This document shows, piece by piece, positions 1 to 8,234 of a stretch of 12,967 nt of DNA. Every line of letters starts with the position of its first letter. Within the stretch, counting starts at the first letter, position 1. The DNA lies in assembly GCA_015657535.1 (NCBI GenBank), contig JADHZB010000795.1, positions 1-12,967 on the forward strand, read 5' to 3'. The position numbers were made by a program, and so were the translations under genes. Source of the DNA: Nephromyces sp. MM_2019 (Eukaryota > Apicomplexa > Aconoidasida > Nephromycida). The notes below the pieces were generated by a model. It searched no databases. It was not told the origin of the DNA and was given only the letters and a program-made list of their open reading frames with translations.

Positions 1-65
1 CTCCCCCACGCCCGAACACACCTGATCGCACTCCTTTCGCGAAACCCCCCTCCCTTCCCCATCAC

Positions 66-1206
66 GATGTCCTAACAAAGTGGGGGCAGTACACCCTAAG
101 ACCTCTCCATTAGTTAGGGGGGTAGCTTGAGGAATCTCCACTGGGAAGCTAAAGTGTGTGCTTCTGTCCAACCTCCTTCTACACTCATGAAGGGCTCGAG
201 CGTACTGTATAGTCCCCATCAACACCACTCTCTCATCCCCCAGAAAGTTCTTCTCGAGGGTTTCACAGAGATGGTTGACGTTGAAGGTGATGTCTACGAA
301 GATGTACATACACCGAACAGAGGTAACATCAATAGGAACAAGGCATGAATGCCCATAATGAACGAGAAAATCGCAGCCTAAAAGGTTAGCTGTGAAGTCG
401 TCTATGCAACAAGCTCCGTAGGAAACATCACCTAGAATCGTCACCTGGGGAGTAATGGGGGTGGGGGATGGTTAAAGGGGGGGGTTGGGTAGGTGGCGAG
501 GGGGGTGAGGGTGGTGAGGGTGGTGAGGTGGGTGATGCAGCTGGAGGGGGATGATGCACGCGGGGAGGGAGAGAGAGGTGGGGAGGGTAAGGTGGGTAAG
601 GGGCTAAGGGGTAGGAAATGGGTGAGGAATGCAAATATATATGCGCAAAGTCAAATTCATATAAGCTTATATTCGCATACCTTTATGCTGCTATACAGTA
701 ACACAACACACGCATACTGACACTTATTCCCGAATATATAAATATTCACGTCAAAACTAACACTTTCACACACACGATGCTCATACACTGACGAATAAAA
801 ATTCACAAAGATATATTTACACATACTCAATGACTGACTCACCCACACACACCTCCCCCCCCACAAATCCCCCTTCCCCACACACACACAACCCACCCCA
901 CCCACACACATACATTCCTTCTCTCACCTGAAGATTCTCAGGACCAAATAAGCGCAGAAGCTCAGCTATTTGAGTTGCATACATCAGCAAACCCTCAGGA
1001 AACTGGAGAGCCACATGCTCGGCTTCTTCCTCCTTCAAACGTCGGACGGTTTTCTCTACTTCAAAGTTGTAGTTACTAGGTAGGGCGTGTGCTATAAGCT
1101 CAGAGAGCTTCAACTCAACTAGCTGCTGAGCTTCCTCTTCAAGTGGTGGGGTCTTTGGTGTGTTATTGCCCAGAAAGAAACTCTCTTGGGGGTAAACGGT
1201 GGTCAT
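66..1206 (-). CDS. DPH1: Diphthamide synthase subunit DPH1 (5' two exons; 3' end off the window)
   Basis: 2-(3-amino-3-carboxypropyl)histidine synthase subunit 1. In eukaryotes Dph1-Dph2 is a cytosolic [4Fe-4S] non-canonical radical-SAM enzyme that starts diphthamide formation on a histidine of elongation factor 2. Exon 1 is 1206-928 (93 codons, start ATG 1206-1204); exon 2 runs from 444 to about 66. They join in phase 0. Seen: [12 protein letters not shown] and [13 protein letters not shown] in exon 1, then [31 protein letters not shown] and [11 protein letters not shown] in exon 2, a near-continuous match to the family pattern. Cys105 (YGAC) and Cys211 (LGCT) fit the first two cluster ligands; the third Cys should lie left of base 1. 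The exon 2 end is uncertain: GT donors at 65 or 76 are possible, and the frame stays open to base 1. The ATG at 1206 is preferred over an in-frame ATG at 1269 because the stretch between is CA/TG repeat. Confidence 0.95.
445..927 (-). other. DPH1 intron 1 (483 nt, phase 0)
   Basis: Donor CAG|GTGAGA begins at 927; the acceptor, a C/T-rich run ending CCCCAG, ends at 445. Removing it joins ...PENLQ to VTILGDV... without frame change, exactly where DPH1 proteins are continuous. The sense strand is TG-rich near the donor and very C-rich near the acceptor, so the plus strand shows G runs at 456-580. Confidence 0.9.
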
Positions 1207-1860
1207 CTTAGCGTGAAGAAACGAGCTATAGCACACACACACACAGGGGGATTGTGAAGACACGCACATGAGGATTGCAAAGACTCACATACGCTGGCAG
1301 ATTGCACGGACGCAAAGGCGCATTGTAAAGACACACATAGGCGGGATAAACAGACATCCAATTGCACACATAAAGAAGAAGCCTAGTTGCACTGGAGTAA
1401 GCCTAAAGAGGAAAGCAAACCCCACGAAAATGGAGGAAAAAACGGTTCACACACAGGCTGATGATGCACAATAAGCCTTTACAGGGATTTCAAGCTATGC
1501 AAGCCAAGAGAAAGATTCAGTCACCGTACTATACGTAAAATGAGATGCACACAGAGCTACCCACAGAGACTAAGGACATATCAATACGGAAGCTATGCAG
1601 TGTAGCAGTTAAAGGAATTAAACGCCACCTACAGATCTTTAACTATACTCCAGGATAATATATCAACCAATAACAAAAAAACACACGCACACATGAACCA
1701 ACACATAAACAAACACACGCACAACAACATAAACAAATACATACACACACACCAACACACACAAACCTACAGACACCAACACATATACAAACCTACAAAT
1801 ACCCACACACACCCACACACACCCACACACAAGTCATCACGAGTTAGAAATACAACAAAA
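1207..1860. other. Region upstream of DPH1, no gene seen
   Basis: Should contain the DPH1 promoter and 5' leader because DPH1 is read leftward from 1206. Short plus-strand frames (for example 1268-1474) have no recognisable content. The right half is CA repeat (about 1675-1835). No TATA-like box or other element could be assigned with confidence. Confidence 0.5.
1676..1833. repeat. CA-rich simple-sequence block
   Basis: Interrupted (CA)n with units such as CACACACCAACACA and three tandem CACACACC-like units at 1803-1830. Stop-poor in several frames; not coding. Confidence 0.85.
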
Positions 1861-1881
1861 AAGCATCCTTAGATGATGCTT
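1861..1881. repeat. Small inverted repeat (7-bp arms)
   Basis: AAGCATC at 1861-1867 pairs with GATGCTT at 1875-1881 around a 7-nt loop. It lies just beyond two candidate minus-strand stop codons (1905-1907 or 1880-1882), so it could sit in a 3' UTR, but a 7-bp stem is weak evidence. Confidence 0.4.
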
Positions 1882-1904
1882 ATATGTAAACCGCTTCATC
1901 ATCC

Positions 1905-2030
1905 TCAAGGCTTCTCCAATTCTCTATAATTACTGCAGCCATTGCCGCAATAGTTGAAAACTCTGAATAAAGCCTCAACTACCCCATACATATCATCTTC
2001 CTCTGTATCTTGTAAGGTGTGTATTTGGCT
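1905..2030 (-). CDS. Possible terminal exon of an unidentified minus-strand gene
   Basis: An open frame of 41 codons plus TGA (1907-1905) in a non-repetitive island. It contains the acidic stretch DTEEDDMYGVVEALF followed by RVFNYCGNG. I do not recognise it. A second frame over the same bases also reads plausibly (AAMAAVIIENWRSLEDDE, stop 1882-1880), so the frame is not settled. AG acceptors near 2035, 2016 and 1972 are possible. It would lie downstream of the exon candidates at 2541-2828 on the same strand. No function is proposed. Confidence 0.25.
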   Translation of the reverse strand, partial: SQIHTLQDTEEDDMYGVVEALFRVFNYCGNGCSNYRELEKP

Positions 2031-2139
2031 TCAGTGCTAATCAACGCCCAAAAGCAGCACAAGATGTGTTTTTTACGGTTTTAAGAGGTGAATGCGCAAT
2101 TCGTCGCATTGTGATTTACAAAATCAAGTTATGAGCAAG

Positions 2140-2171
2140 GAGGACGTGGGTGTACGTACACCCACATCCTC
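2140..2171. repeat. Near-perfect 32-bp palindrome centred on TACGTA
   Basis: The inner 20 bp (2146-2165, GTGGGTGTAC/GTACACCCAC) are a perfect palindrome; the outer arms extend it to 32 bp with one mismatched pair (2145/2166). It can form a cruciform or hairpin, or serve as a symmetric binding site. It lies in an AT-rich non-repetitive stretch with no assigned gene. Confidence 0.85.
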
Positions 2172-2540
2172 TCTATGGAAATTCCAAAAATAACAAAAAA
2201 CTCTGCAAAAATCGAGTGATTTTAAGCGAAATTTTAGTCAATCTTATTAGCAGATATTAGACAATTATTATTTTCAAAAGGCGCGCATTTTATTACTTCC
2301 CAAAAAGCTATACTTTTAGGTAAAGTGCGACATAAGCAGTAGCAGGGTAGGTAGGAAGAAAAAAAAAGAATTCAATGGTTAAACAGATCAAGAAACGGTA
2401 AGACAAGTTGGAAAGAGTAGGAATGAAGAATTTACAAAAGAAAAGAGCCGTTAAATTTAGTAGGAGATGGTGAATTGTGTGAGTAAACGGAAGTGGGAGG
2501 GAATAGAGATAATCATTTTCATAAAAAGAAATTTACTTAC
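2172..2540. other. AT-rich stretch, no gene seen
   Basis: Unlike its surroundings it lacks CA/TG repeats and is A/T-rich with many stops in all frames. On the minus strand it follows the strong donor at 2540, so it is most simply intronic to the putative minus-strand gene. Confidence 0.4.
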
Positions 2541-2611
2541 CTCCAATAGTCGTGATCTAACGGCGAATTTTGGCAAAAAAAACGTCATCAATGCATTAAC
2601 CGCCGAATTAA
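2541..2611 (-). CDS. Possible internal exon, unidentified minus-strand gene
   Basis: On the minus strand a good donor, GAG|GTAAGTAAA (GT at 2540-2539), ends an open 23-codon stretch containing NSAVNALMTFFLPKF. The acceptor is CAG ending at 2612, or AAG ending at 2622 in the same frame. A donor TACA|GTGAAA inside the 2737-2828 island would join to it in frame (phase 1). The protein is not recognised. The support is the splice sites plus an open frame; no family match. Confidence 0.3.
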
Positions 2612-2736
2612 CTGTTTTGCCCTTAAAAAATCATCAAAAAACATCATTTTTGCTTGCAATTGTCTTCTGTGAATTACACTTCTTCTTCTACTCCTTCCTT
2701 TGCTTCTTCTTTAGATTAGACACACATACAAAAAAC

Positions 2737-2828
2737 CTACAAATTGGCTTTCGCTTTTTCACTGTAAAAATTAATGAATTCAATAGCTTCCTGAAGATTC
2801 TTCATGTAATACTTTACTGTAGGATTCC
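2737..2828 (-). CDS. Possible exon, unidentified minus-strand gene
   Basis: On the minus strand, right after a CA tract ending CACACAG (2830-2829), the frame reads NPTVKYYMKNLQEAIEF then INFYSEKAKANL before TAG at 2739-2737. It looks like an amphipathic helix in ordinary protein composition, unlike the repeat-derived frames around it. It may be a last exon, or an internal one ending at a GTGAAA or GTAGGT donor. Helical tethering-complex subunits came to mind, but nothing in the sequence is diagnostic. Confidence 0.3.
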
Positions 2829-3078
2829 CTGTGTGCGTGTGTGTGCGTGTGTGTACGTGTGTGTGCATGTGGTTGTGCGCATGTGTGTGTGATAAGTGTG
2901 TGCGCAGTGTATTGGGTTGTGTGCGGGTGTGTGTTGGGATATGTGCGGCTATGCGTGTGTTGGGGTGTGTATGTAGGTGTGTGCGTTGGGGTGAGTGTGT
3001 GGATGCTGTATGTGCGTTGCTATGTGTGGTAAGTCTAGGTAGAATTGTTGGTATGTGTGCGTACGTGTGTGGCATGCA
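2829..3078. repeat. TG-rich simple-sequence block
   Basis: Interrupted (TG)n on the plus strand, about 250 bp, with GTGTGTG separated by GC and GGG interruptions. Gives long spurious frames on both strands. Confidence 0.9.
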
Positions 3079-3331
3079 AGGCATGCTTCGGGCAGCGTAC
3101 GTATAAAAAGGGAAATTTCCTTGTGTGTGCTCATTTTAGAAGGCGAGTGTGTGTTTAGCCTCATCCTAGAGAGCTTGGGTGTGTTAATTTCACCAGTATA
3201 TTCACCTTCTAAAGATCTTGAGCTTCACTGTGTATGCTTGCGCAGCTCGCTACTGTTAGAGGCCGGTAATCCAGGGGTATCACAATATAAGGTTAATCTT
3301 AGCATCGCACGCACAGATAGGGACTATATGT
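3079..3331. other. Non-repetitive island, coding status unresolved
   Basis: Frames are open on both strands. Plus: a stretch with ISPVYSPSKDLEL. Minus: one with IPLDYRPLTVASCASIHSEA, just before GTGAA-type donors. The minus reading would fit the exon candidates at 2541-2828, but I could not join it in phase with confidence. No known domain seen. Confidence 0.3.
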
Positions 3332-3530
3332 GGCTCTAAGCACACACAAATCCAGCAGGTATCTGCGGCTCTAGGCACACATGGGGAGCTGCTAGCTAAG
3401 GCTATATGTGGCGCACATAAATATAGTAGCTAGCTGCAGCCTTAAGCACGCACACACCTCTAGTAGATAGCTGTGGGCCTAAACACACACACCTAGCAGC
3501 TAGCTAAGGCTCTAAGAATACACGCTTTAC
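3332..3530. repeat. Degenerate minisatellite, 32-39 bp unit, about six copies
   Basis: Copies begin near 3332, 3367, 3400, 3439, 3476 and 3508. Each starts GGCTCTAAG or a variant (GGCTCTAGG, GGCTATATG, GCCTTAAG, GGCCTAAA), continues with a short CACACA run, and ends with a CAGCTAGCTAA or AGTAGCTAGCTG-like tail. The variable period and point differences suggest an old tandem array. Confidence 0.85.
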
Positions 3531-3571
3531 AATTGGATGATGCACGAGGCGCTCTAAGATTAAGACGAGCA

Positions 3572-3589
3572 CACACAGCGCGCTGTGTG
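3572..3589. repeat. Perfect 18-bp palindrome
   Basis: CACACAGCGCGCTGTGTG reads identically on both strands; the centre is GCGC. It sits in a non-repetitive island right after the minisatellite. Function unknown; it could partly be chance where a CA run meets a TG run. Confidence 0.8.
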
Positions 3590-4303
3590 CTATAACTTTG
3601 TGTGCAGTGATCTACTGCTACATCGATGATATTCACTCTTTTTTGATAAGGTAGCAGGACAGTATGGTGGTAATCAGCAGTGTGTGTGTGCATACACGTG
3701 CTGCAGGAGCGACTATACGTGTGTGTGTGTTTGAATCAGTATTTGTGCGCGTGTTACAAGAGTGAGTATATGTGCGTTTGTGTGTATGTGTTACAGGAGT
3801 GAGTGTGTGGGTCCGATACAAGCATCTCTGCATGTGTGCCATAAGAGTAATTGTTGTGTGTGAAATCATTAAATCTATCATGTATATTCTGAGTAAGTTT
3901 CAAGTATATATCCTGGCCGCCACCAACTTATTGAAGCTCTTCCTTTATCAGCATGCTCATGTGTGCGGCGTGTGCACACACAGTGTAACTTCAATAGCAA
4001 ATTACACACACTCAAACATAAAAAACATTCAAACACACACACAAACTTGAAATCATCACTAATTTTCCTCGGTTTAACCGCAAACCTCCGAATGAGACAA
4101 TCCCTTTATGCTTAAAGCTTTACAGCCAATAAACACACAACGCAAACAGACTGCAAACAAACGTTAGCACGTCAACCACACTTACCCACACACACAGGCT
4201 TCAATAGATACACACATGTCATAACCCACACACAAGCTCCAACACACACGAACGCTCCAGTACATGCATATTTTACTGCGCACACACACATGTATATACT
4301 TAC
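3590..4303. other. Repeat-interrupted region, no gene assigned
   Basis: Holds a TG block (3680-3812), a short unique island (about 3850-3960) and CA-rich stretches (4000-4045, 4165-4290). The unique island is open on both strands (plus: MYILSKFQVYILAATNLL; minus: ADKGRASISWWRPGYI) and could hold an exon, but no convincing pair of splice sites was found. Confidence 0.4.
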
Positions 4304-4363
4304 TCTTAAGTTAAAGTTGATAAAAAATATTTGCTTCAGACATTTTCCAACAGTCTTCTCCTC
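4304..4363 (-). CDS. Possible exon with strong donor, unidentified minus-strand gene
   Basis: On the minus strand the donor AGA|GTAAGTATA (GT at 4303-4302) ends a 20-codon open stretch containing KTVGKCLKQIFFINFN. An upstream in-frame TGA at 4366-4364 means the exon must start after it. It lies about 230 bp downstream of the fabG stop on the same strand, so it may be an early exon of the gene whose later exons are suggested at 2541-2828. The ATG was not found. The claim rests on one strong donor and an open frame. Confidence 0.25.
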
Positions 4364-4591
4364 TCACCTTTAAATACTTGCCCGCACACATACAATTAAC
4401 TAGTCTAAGTAATCTCCAGCATTACATGTACATCTTCTGCTATATAACACAAGAAATCAACTCATTCAAAAACGACAATAATTCTGCGTGTGTGTGTATG
4501 TGTGTGTGTCATCGCTTTTGTGGGTGCATATTTGTGTGTGGATATTCGTGCGCGGGTGCTTGTTGCATCTTTCTGCGTGTTATTTCATATT

Positions 4592-6725
4592 TTAACTGCC
4601 TCCAAAAAGCATTCCACCATCAACAGGTATGACTTTGCCGTTTATATAAGCAGCTTGATCCGAGGCAAGATAAGCAACAAGACTAGCAACCTGAAGAAGA
4701 TGAGAGAGAACAATTGTGATGGGCGAAAATTACGGTGTATATACCCTGCAGATTCACAGCATTTCAGCCCCTTACAATGAAGTGTGTGAAGCCTTCAAAT
4801 AAAAGAAAAAATAGGGAGAAATTTCTGCAGCAGCACCGTGTGTTGTGGGTATGTGTGTGAGTGTGTGGGCCTGGGGGCTTGTGAGTTTTTTGTTGGGCTG
4901 GAGTGTGGATTTGTGGCTGTGTGGGTATGTGTGCACAGAGGTGTAGGTGTGTGCATGGTATGTGTGTCGGTTGGCTAATGTAGGCGTGCGCATGAACACT
5001 AGAAGAAAGTGCGAGCAGGCCTTTTCATGCGGGAAAGTGAATGCATATGTGGGCGTGGTGAGTTTACGCATGTCTGCACACACAAGCTTGTGCATTGATA
5101 CGCGCTTGTACAACACATACTGGTAGGAGTGGAACGAAGATGAAGAAATCATCATATCAGCAAAGCCATTTTACACACACAAGCACACACAGCTAACCTC
5201 TTCTTGAAGACCTAACCTCCCGGCAGGGATGGTATTAAGGGTAGCAGCCTGAAAATTACAATTTCGTCAAATGAAGGAGCTGAAAGTCTTCTCATGTAAC
5301 ACAAATATTCAAACCTAACGAGAGTACACGCAAAAAAGTGCGAGTGAAATCCACTATAAAACATCAGAATCTCCCATACAGTCAAACATGCAGAGGGATT
5401 CTCTACGAACAAACTCATACGAGCGATTTTTCACACACATTACTTTCCCCAACACACACAATATTCCTCACACAAACAATATTCTCCCCCCTACACACAC
5501 ACATAATATTCTCCCCTTTACACACACACATAATATTCCCCGCTTACTCACCCCCCCACCCCCCACCTTCGCCTCTTCAGTCATCTTATCAGTCATATCG
5601 CTAATGATAAAGCCCGGAGCGACTGCATTAACTGTGATGCCTAGCTTTCCCACTTCTCTAGCCAACGACTTCGTAAAGCCTATCAGACCAGCCTTTGAAG
5701 CTGCGTAGTTCGCTTGTCCGTGATTACCCCCCACCCCTACCACACTAGACATGTTGATGATTCTTCCAAACTTCCTCTTCATCATTCCCCTCATCACTGC
5801 AGAAGAGAAGTAAAAAGCAGAGTTTAAATTGGTTTTTATAACATCTTCCCAGTCTTTTCTCGACATTCTCATAAATAAGACATCTTTAGTGATACCAGCG
5901 TTGTTGATGAGGATATCGATGTTTGCGTGTTCGAGAGCGATACGCTTCATCAGAGCCTCTACAGCATCACCATCAGAAACATCGCAGGAATAAGCCGATG
6001 ATTTGCAGGGGAGTGCTTTCAGTTCGTTTGAGGTGGCTTCACAGGCGGCCTGAGGAAGGGGGGAGATGGAGAAGGGGGTGAGCGGGATATGTCTGGTTTT
6101 ACTAGCAAATTCAGTGCGTAAAACATCCGCGCACACACTGGTTCATATGGCTATCATAAGACCTATCTACAACATGAGCTGCACGATGGATGCAGCTGCT
6201 TACTAAAAACATACTCAGCCAGTGAATAGCTAGCATGCTACCAAAAAGCAGTTTCACTCACACAAGATGCACAGTTTTTCTCTACAAACAAACACACACA
6301 CGCACTTACAGCCCAAGCATACCCGACCTACTTACCTGAGACTTGCTCACACAGATAATCTCAGAAACGCCTGCTCTTGCGAGGGTTTCAGCCACCTTCT
6401 TGCCGATTCCTCGACTTGCTCCAGTCACTAGAGCCACTAGAGGCCTTGGAGGCTTCCCTGAGGCAGAGCTCGAGGGATCGCTTCCCGTGTACGTCAGTTG
6501 GAAGGAGGGAGAGAAGGCAGTAGAGCTGCCAGAGCTGGCAGAGCTGGCAGAGCTGGCAGTAGCTCCCACTTTGTTAAGATCAGAGTGTGTAGCAGGCAGT
6601 AGAAGTTGAGAGATAAACGCAGGATAACTGCTCTGTAGCCTGGTCTTGCTTAAGTAAGGGAAAGAATCTCTAGAGGTGATTGGCTGCACACACACACACA
6701 CACAGATACACCAATAGGGAAGCAT
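4592..6725 (-). CDS. fabG: 3-oxoacyl-[ACP] reductase FabG, type II FAS, probably plastid-targeted (4 exons reconstructed)
   Basis: NADPH-dependent short-chain dehydrogenase/reductase that reduces 3-ketoacyl-ACP in type II fatty-acid synthesis; in apicomplexans this is an apicoplast enzyme. Exons: 6725 (or 6683)-6336, 6049-5567, 5248-5198, 4690-4592 (TAA at 4594-4592), all joined in phase 0 to give 340 aa. Seen: cofactor motif TGASRGIG (residues 101-108), NNAG (179-182), catalytic tetrad Asn204, Ser232, Tyr245 and Lys249 (YAASK), APGFIISDMT, PAGRLG in the 51-nt exon, and a C-terminal PVDGGM. Wording such as MRMSRKDWEDVIKTNLNS and GNHGQANYAASKAG is typical FabG. Residues before about 90 are Ser/Thr/Ala-rich, as in a transit peptide. 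The start is unsure: ATG at 6725 is open, but it reads through a TG tract ending TGTGCAG that looks like an acceptor, so an upstream leader exon (ATG 7055) is an alternative. Confidence 0.95.
4691..5197 (-). other. fabG intron (507 nt) before last exon
   Basis: Donor GAG|GTTAGC at 5197; acceptor in CTTCTTCAG ending at 4691. Removal joins ...GLQEE to VASLVAYLASD, restoring the FabG C-terminus. The interior holds a block of about 130 bp that is TG-rich on the plus strand (4838-4965, CA-rich in the sense strand). Confidence 0.9.
5249..5566 (-). other. fabG intron (318 nt) before 51-nt exon
   Basis: Donor AAG|GTGGGG at 5566; acceptor GTAATTTTCAG ending at 5249. Removal joins MTEEAK to AATLNTIPAGRLG in frame. 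Near the donor the sense strand holds short repeats of a TGTGTGTGTAAAGGGGAGAATATTA-like unit (5461-5545). Confidence 0.9.
6050..6335 (-). other. fabG intron (286 nt) after the cofactor-binding exon
   Basis: Donor CAG|GTAAGT at 6335; acceptor CCCCCTTCCTCAG ending at 6050. Removal joins ICVSKSQ to AACEATSNEL, consistent with the FabG fold between the beta-alpha-beta nucleotide motif and the next helix. Confidence 0.9.
6522..6561. repeat. 9-bp tandem repeat in the fabG leader
   Basis: About four copies of AGAGCTGGC (plus strand) encode an ASSASSASSGSS run around residues 57-68 of the predicted FabG precursor. It lies in the low-complexity leader ahead of the catalytic domain. Confidence 0.85.
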
Positions 6726-6756
6726 CTATAGGGCATGATTGGCTGAACACATACAC

Positions 6757-7055
6757 CCATGGATTCGTAGGAAAAGAACATTGATTTGGGGTTGGGGGAG
6801 GTGGCATAAGCACGCAAAGTTCGGGAGGATACAAGCTATTCTGGGAGAGATTCGGTTGGAGGGGAGGGTGCTGCAGTGGGGAGGAGGGGGGGTGGTGGAC
6901 AGGGGGTAGAGAGTCCGGGTGGTGGAGAGGGCATGGTAGAATTTTTGAAGGGGGAAGTGGTGGAGTGGGTACAAATTTAGGGTGGAGGGCGGGCTAGTAG
7001 AGTAGGTTGCACTGCTAGAAGAGAAGATCGACGGAGATTTAACAGGAATCTCCAT
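6757..7055 (-). CDS. Candidate 5' leader exon of fabG
   Basis: ATG at 7055-7053 opens a frame with MEIPVKSPSIFSSSSATYS followed by Ser/Thr/Pro-rich, nearly acid-free sequence, as in plastid transit peptides. A GT donor is possible at 6756 (ATGG|GTGTATG) and the next acceptor would be TGTGCAG ending at 6684. That pair does not preserve phase (phase 2 into phase 0), so this exon or its exact end is unproven. No clear hydrophobic signal peptide was found, though apicoplast proteins usually need one; a hydrophobic minus-strand frame at 7091-7280 is another possible source. Confidence 0.3.
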
Positions 7056-7155
7056 GAACACACAAAAAAATGAAGCAGCAAGTCAGCATCCTACAAGAAG
7101 CTAGAATGAAAGCACTCGCTTACAAGTAACAGAGAAAACAGTATCCATGCACTAA

Positions 7156-7296
7156 AAAGATGACGAAGAGGAAGAAGAGAAAACCGATGAAGATAATGAA
7201 AAAGAGGAAGAGGAAGAAGAGAAAGCAAACAAAACTGATATTTCAAAGCAAAGAAAGCGAAGACCATCTCAAGTTGGAGGGATATATTTCGTGTGA
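7156..7296 (+). CDS. Charged low-complexity island, possible exon
   Basis: Plus-strand purine-rich stretch. One frame is strongly acidic (DDEEEEEKTDEDNEKEEEEE) then basic (SKQRKRRPS), ending at TGA 7294. A second frame from ATG 7160 is almost all Lys/Arg (MTKRKKRKPMKIMKKRKRKK). A possible donor GTGTGA follows at 7291. Either would suit a nuclear protein. The minus strand reads as a hydrophobic Leu/Phe run, the expected mirror. Not assigned to a family. Confidence 0.25.
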   Translation, partial: KDDEEEEEKTDEDNEKEEEEEEKANKTDISKQRKRRPSQVGGIYFV

Positions 7297-7547
7297 AGGA
7301 AGAACACACAGAATACACACATAATCGAGCAAAAACAGTTAGCATACAAATACGCCGACGTATGCCCCTCATAGACACAGTGAGGGCATAAACAGTACGT
7401 GCACACAATAAGACAAACCCCCACACATGCATACGATCACTAACTCTTTAATATATTTAAAGAAGAGTAAAAAGTTTAGCACACTGATACTTTAATGCTG
7501 GAATACATACGATTGAGCACTCCAACCACATTCCTACATACATACTT

Positions 7548-7797
7548 AAACTCATTCTCCAACACATAAACTCAGGCTACATACTCAAGAACGCGCACAC
7601 TCAACAACACACACACAGACACTCAACAACACAGACACTCTTACACACACACTCAACAACAGACACTACAACACACACTCAAGCTACATATACTCCAGCA
7701 CAAACACCCAACAACACATACGCACACACTCAGACCAATCACTCCAGCAGATGCAAGCACGCACACACCTCAACACACAAACACACGTAAATACCTC
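7548..7797. repeat. CA-rich simple-sequence block with ACTCAACAACACA units
   Basis: About 250 bp of interrupted (CA)n containing several copies of a 13-20 bp unit resembling CACACTCAACAACA between 7590 and 7730. Confidence 0.85.
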
Positions 7798-7806
7798 CTC
7801 TCGAAG

Positions 7807-7992
7807 TGGGAACAGAATTTTACTCTGCGGAGAGGCGTTTAAGCCTGAAGCTTCAACCCATTCACTCGCTAAGCTTAGTATCTCCACGAGGAAAAAGATC
7901 ATCAAATAATGACAAATTCGCCATGAAGATGAGGAGGAAGAGATTTTCGGCATTTTTTAAGCTTTATAGACTGAAAGAGCTGCTAAAAGAAG
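7807..7992 (+). CDS. Possible exon of an unidentified charged protein (strand not certain)
   Basis: Non-repetitive island between CA and TG blocks. The plus frame is open from after TAA (near 7786) to a donor AAAAGAAG|GTAGTT (GT 7993), with a CTCCTCTCGAAG acceptor ending at 7806. It contains SPRGKRSSNNDKFAMKMRRK then FSAFFKLYRLKELLKE. It ends in phase 1, and the candidate exon at 8475 begins with the two bases needed, so they join in frame. Basic clusters suggest a nuclear protein. The minus strand has a possible donor (GAG|GTATTTACG) and an open frame here too. Confidence 0.3.
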
Positions 7993-8234
7993 GTAGTTGT
8001 TGTGAGCATTCGTGACTAAGCTGAAGAGCAGGTGCGTGTGTGTGTGCATGAGCTGTGTATTGTTAAGGTATGTGTGTGTGAATGACAGAGTGTGCATGCA
8101 AGACGTGGAGCGTGCCTTTTTGCGTGTATGGACATTACTTGCCTGGACTTTGTAAAAGCACCGTAGTATCCTTTCTTCTACATAAGGAAGTGTAGAAGAT
8201 ATCCGAGCAGACTAGGCGAAGAAGGAAATGAATG

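Noticed and set aside
127..348. Open frame on the plus strand
   Set aside because: Antisense to the well-supported DPH1 exon 2.
428..634. Pro/Ser-rich frame on the minus strand
   Set aside because: Lies in the C-rich 3' part of the DPH1 intron; the true exon enters at 444 in another frame.
2467..2892. 141-codon plus-strand frame
   Set aside because: Begins in A-rich DNA, ends in TG repeat, no motif; the minus strand has better splice evidence over part of it.
2737..3084. Thr/His-rich minus-strand frame
   Set aside because: All but its last 30 codons is translated CA repeat; only 2737-2828 is kept as a possible exon.
3332..3530. CRISPR-like array of repeats and spacers
   Set aside because: Units are degenerate and contiguous with no constant repeat/variable spacer structure, and the host is a eukaryote.
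5338..5708. Overlapping plus-strand frames
   Set aside because: Antisense to fabG exon 2 and its intron.
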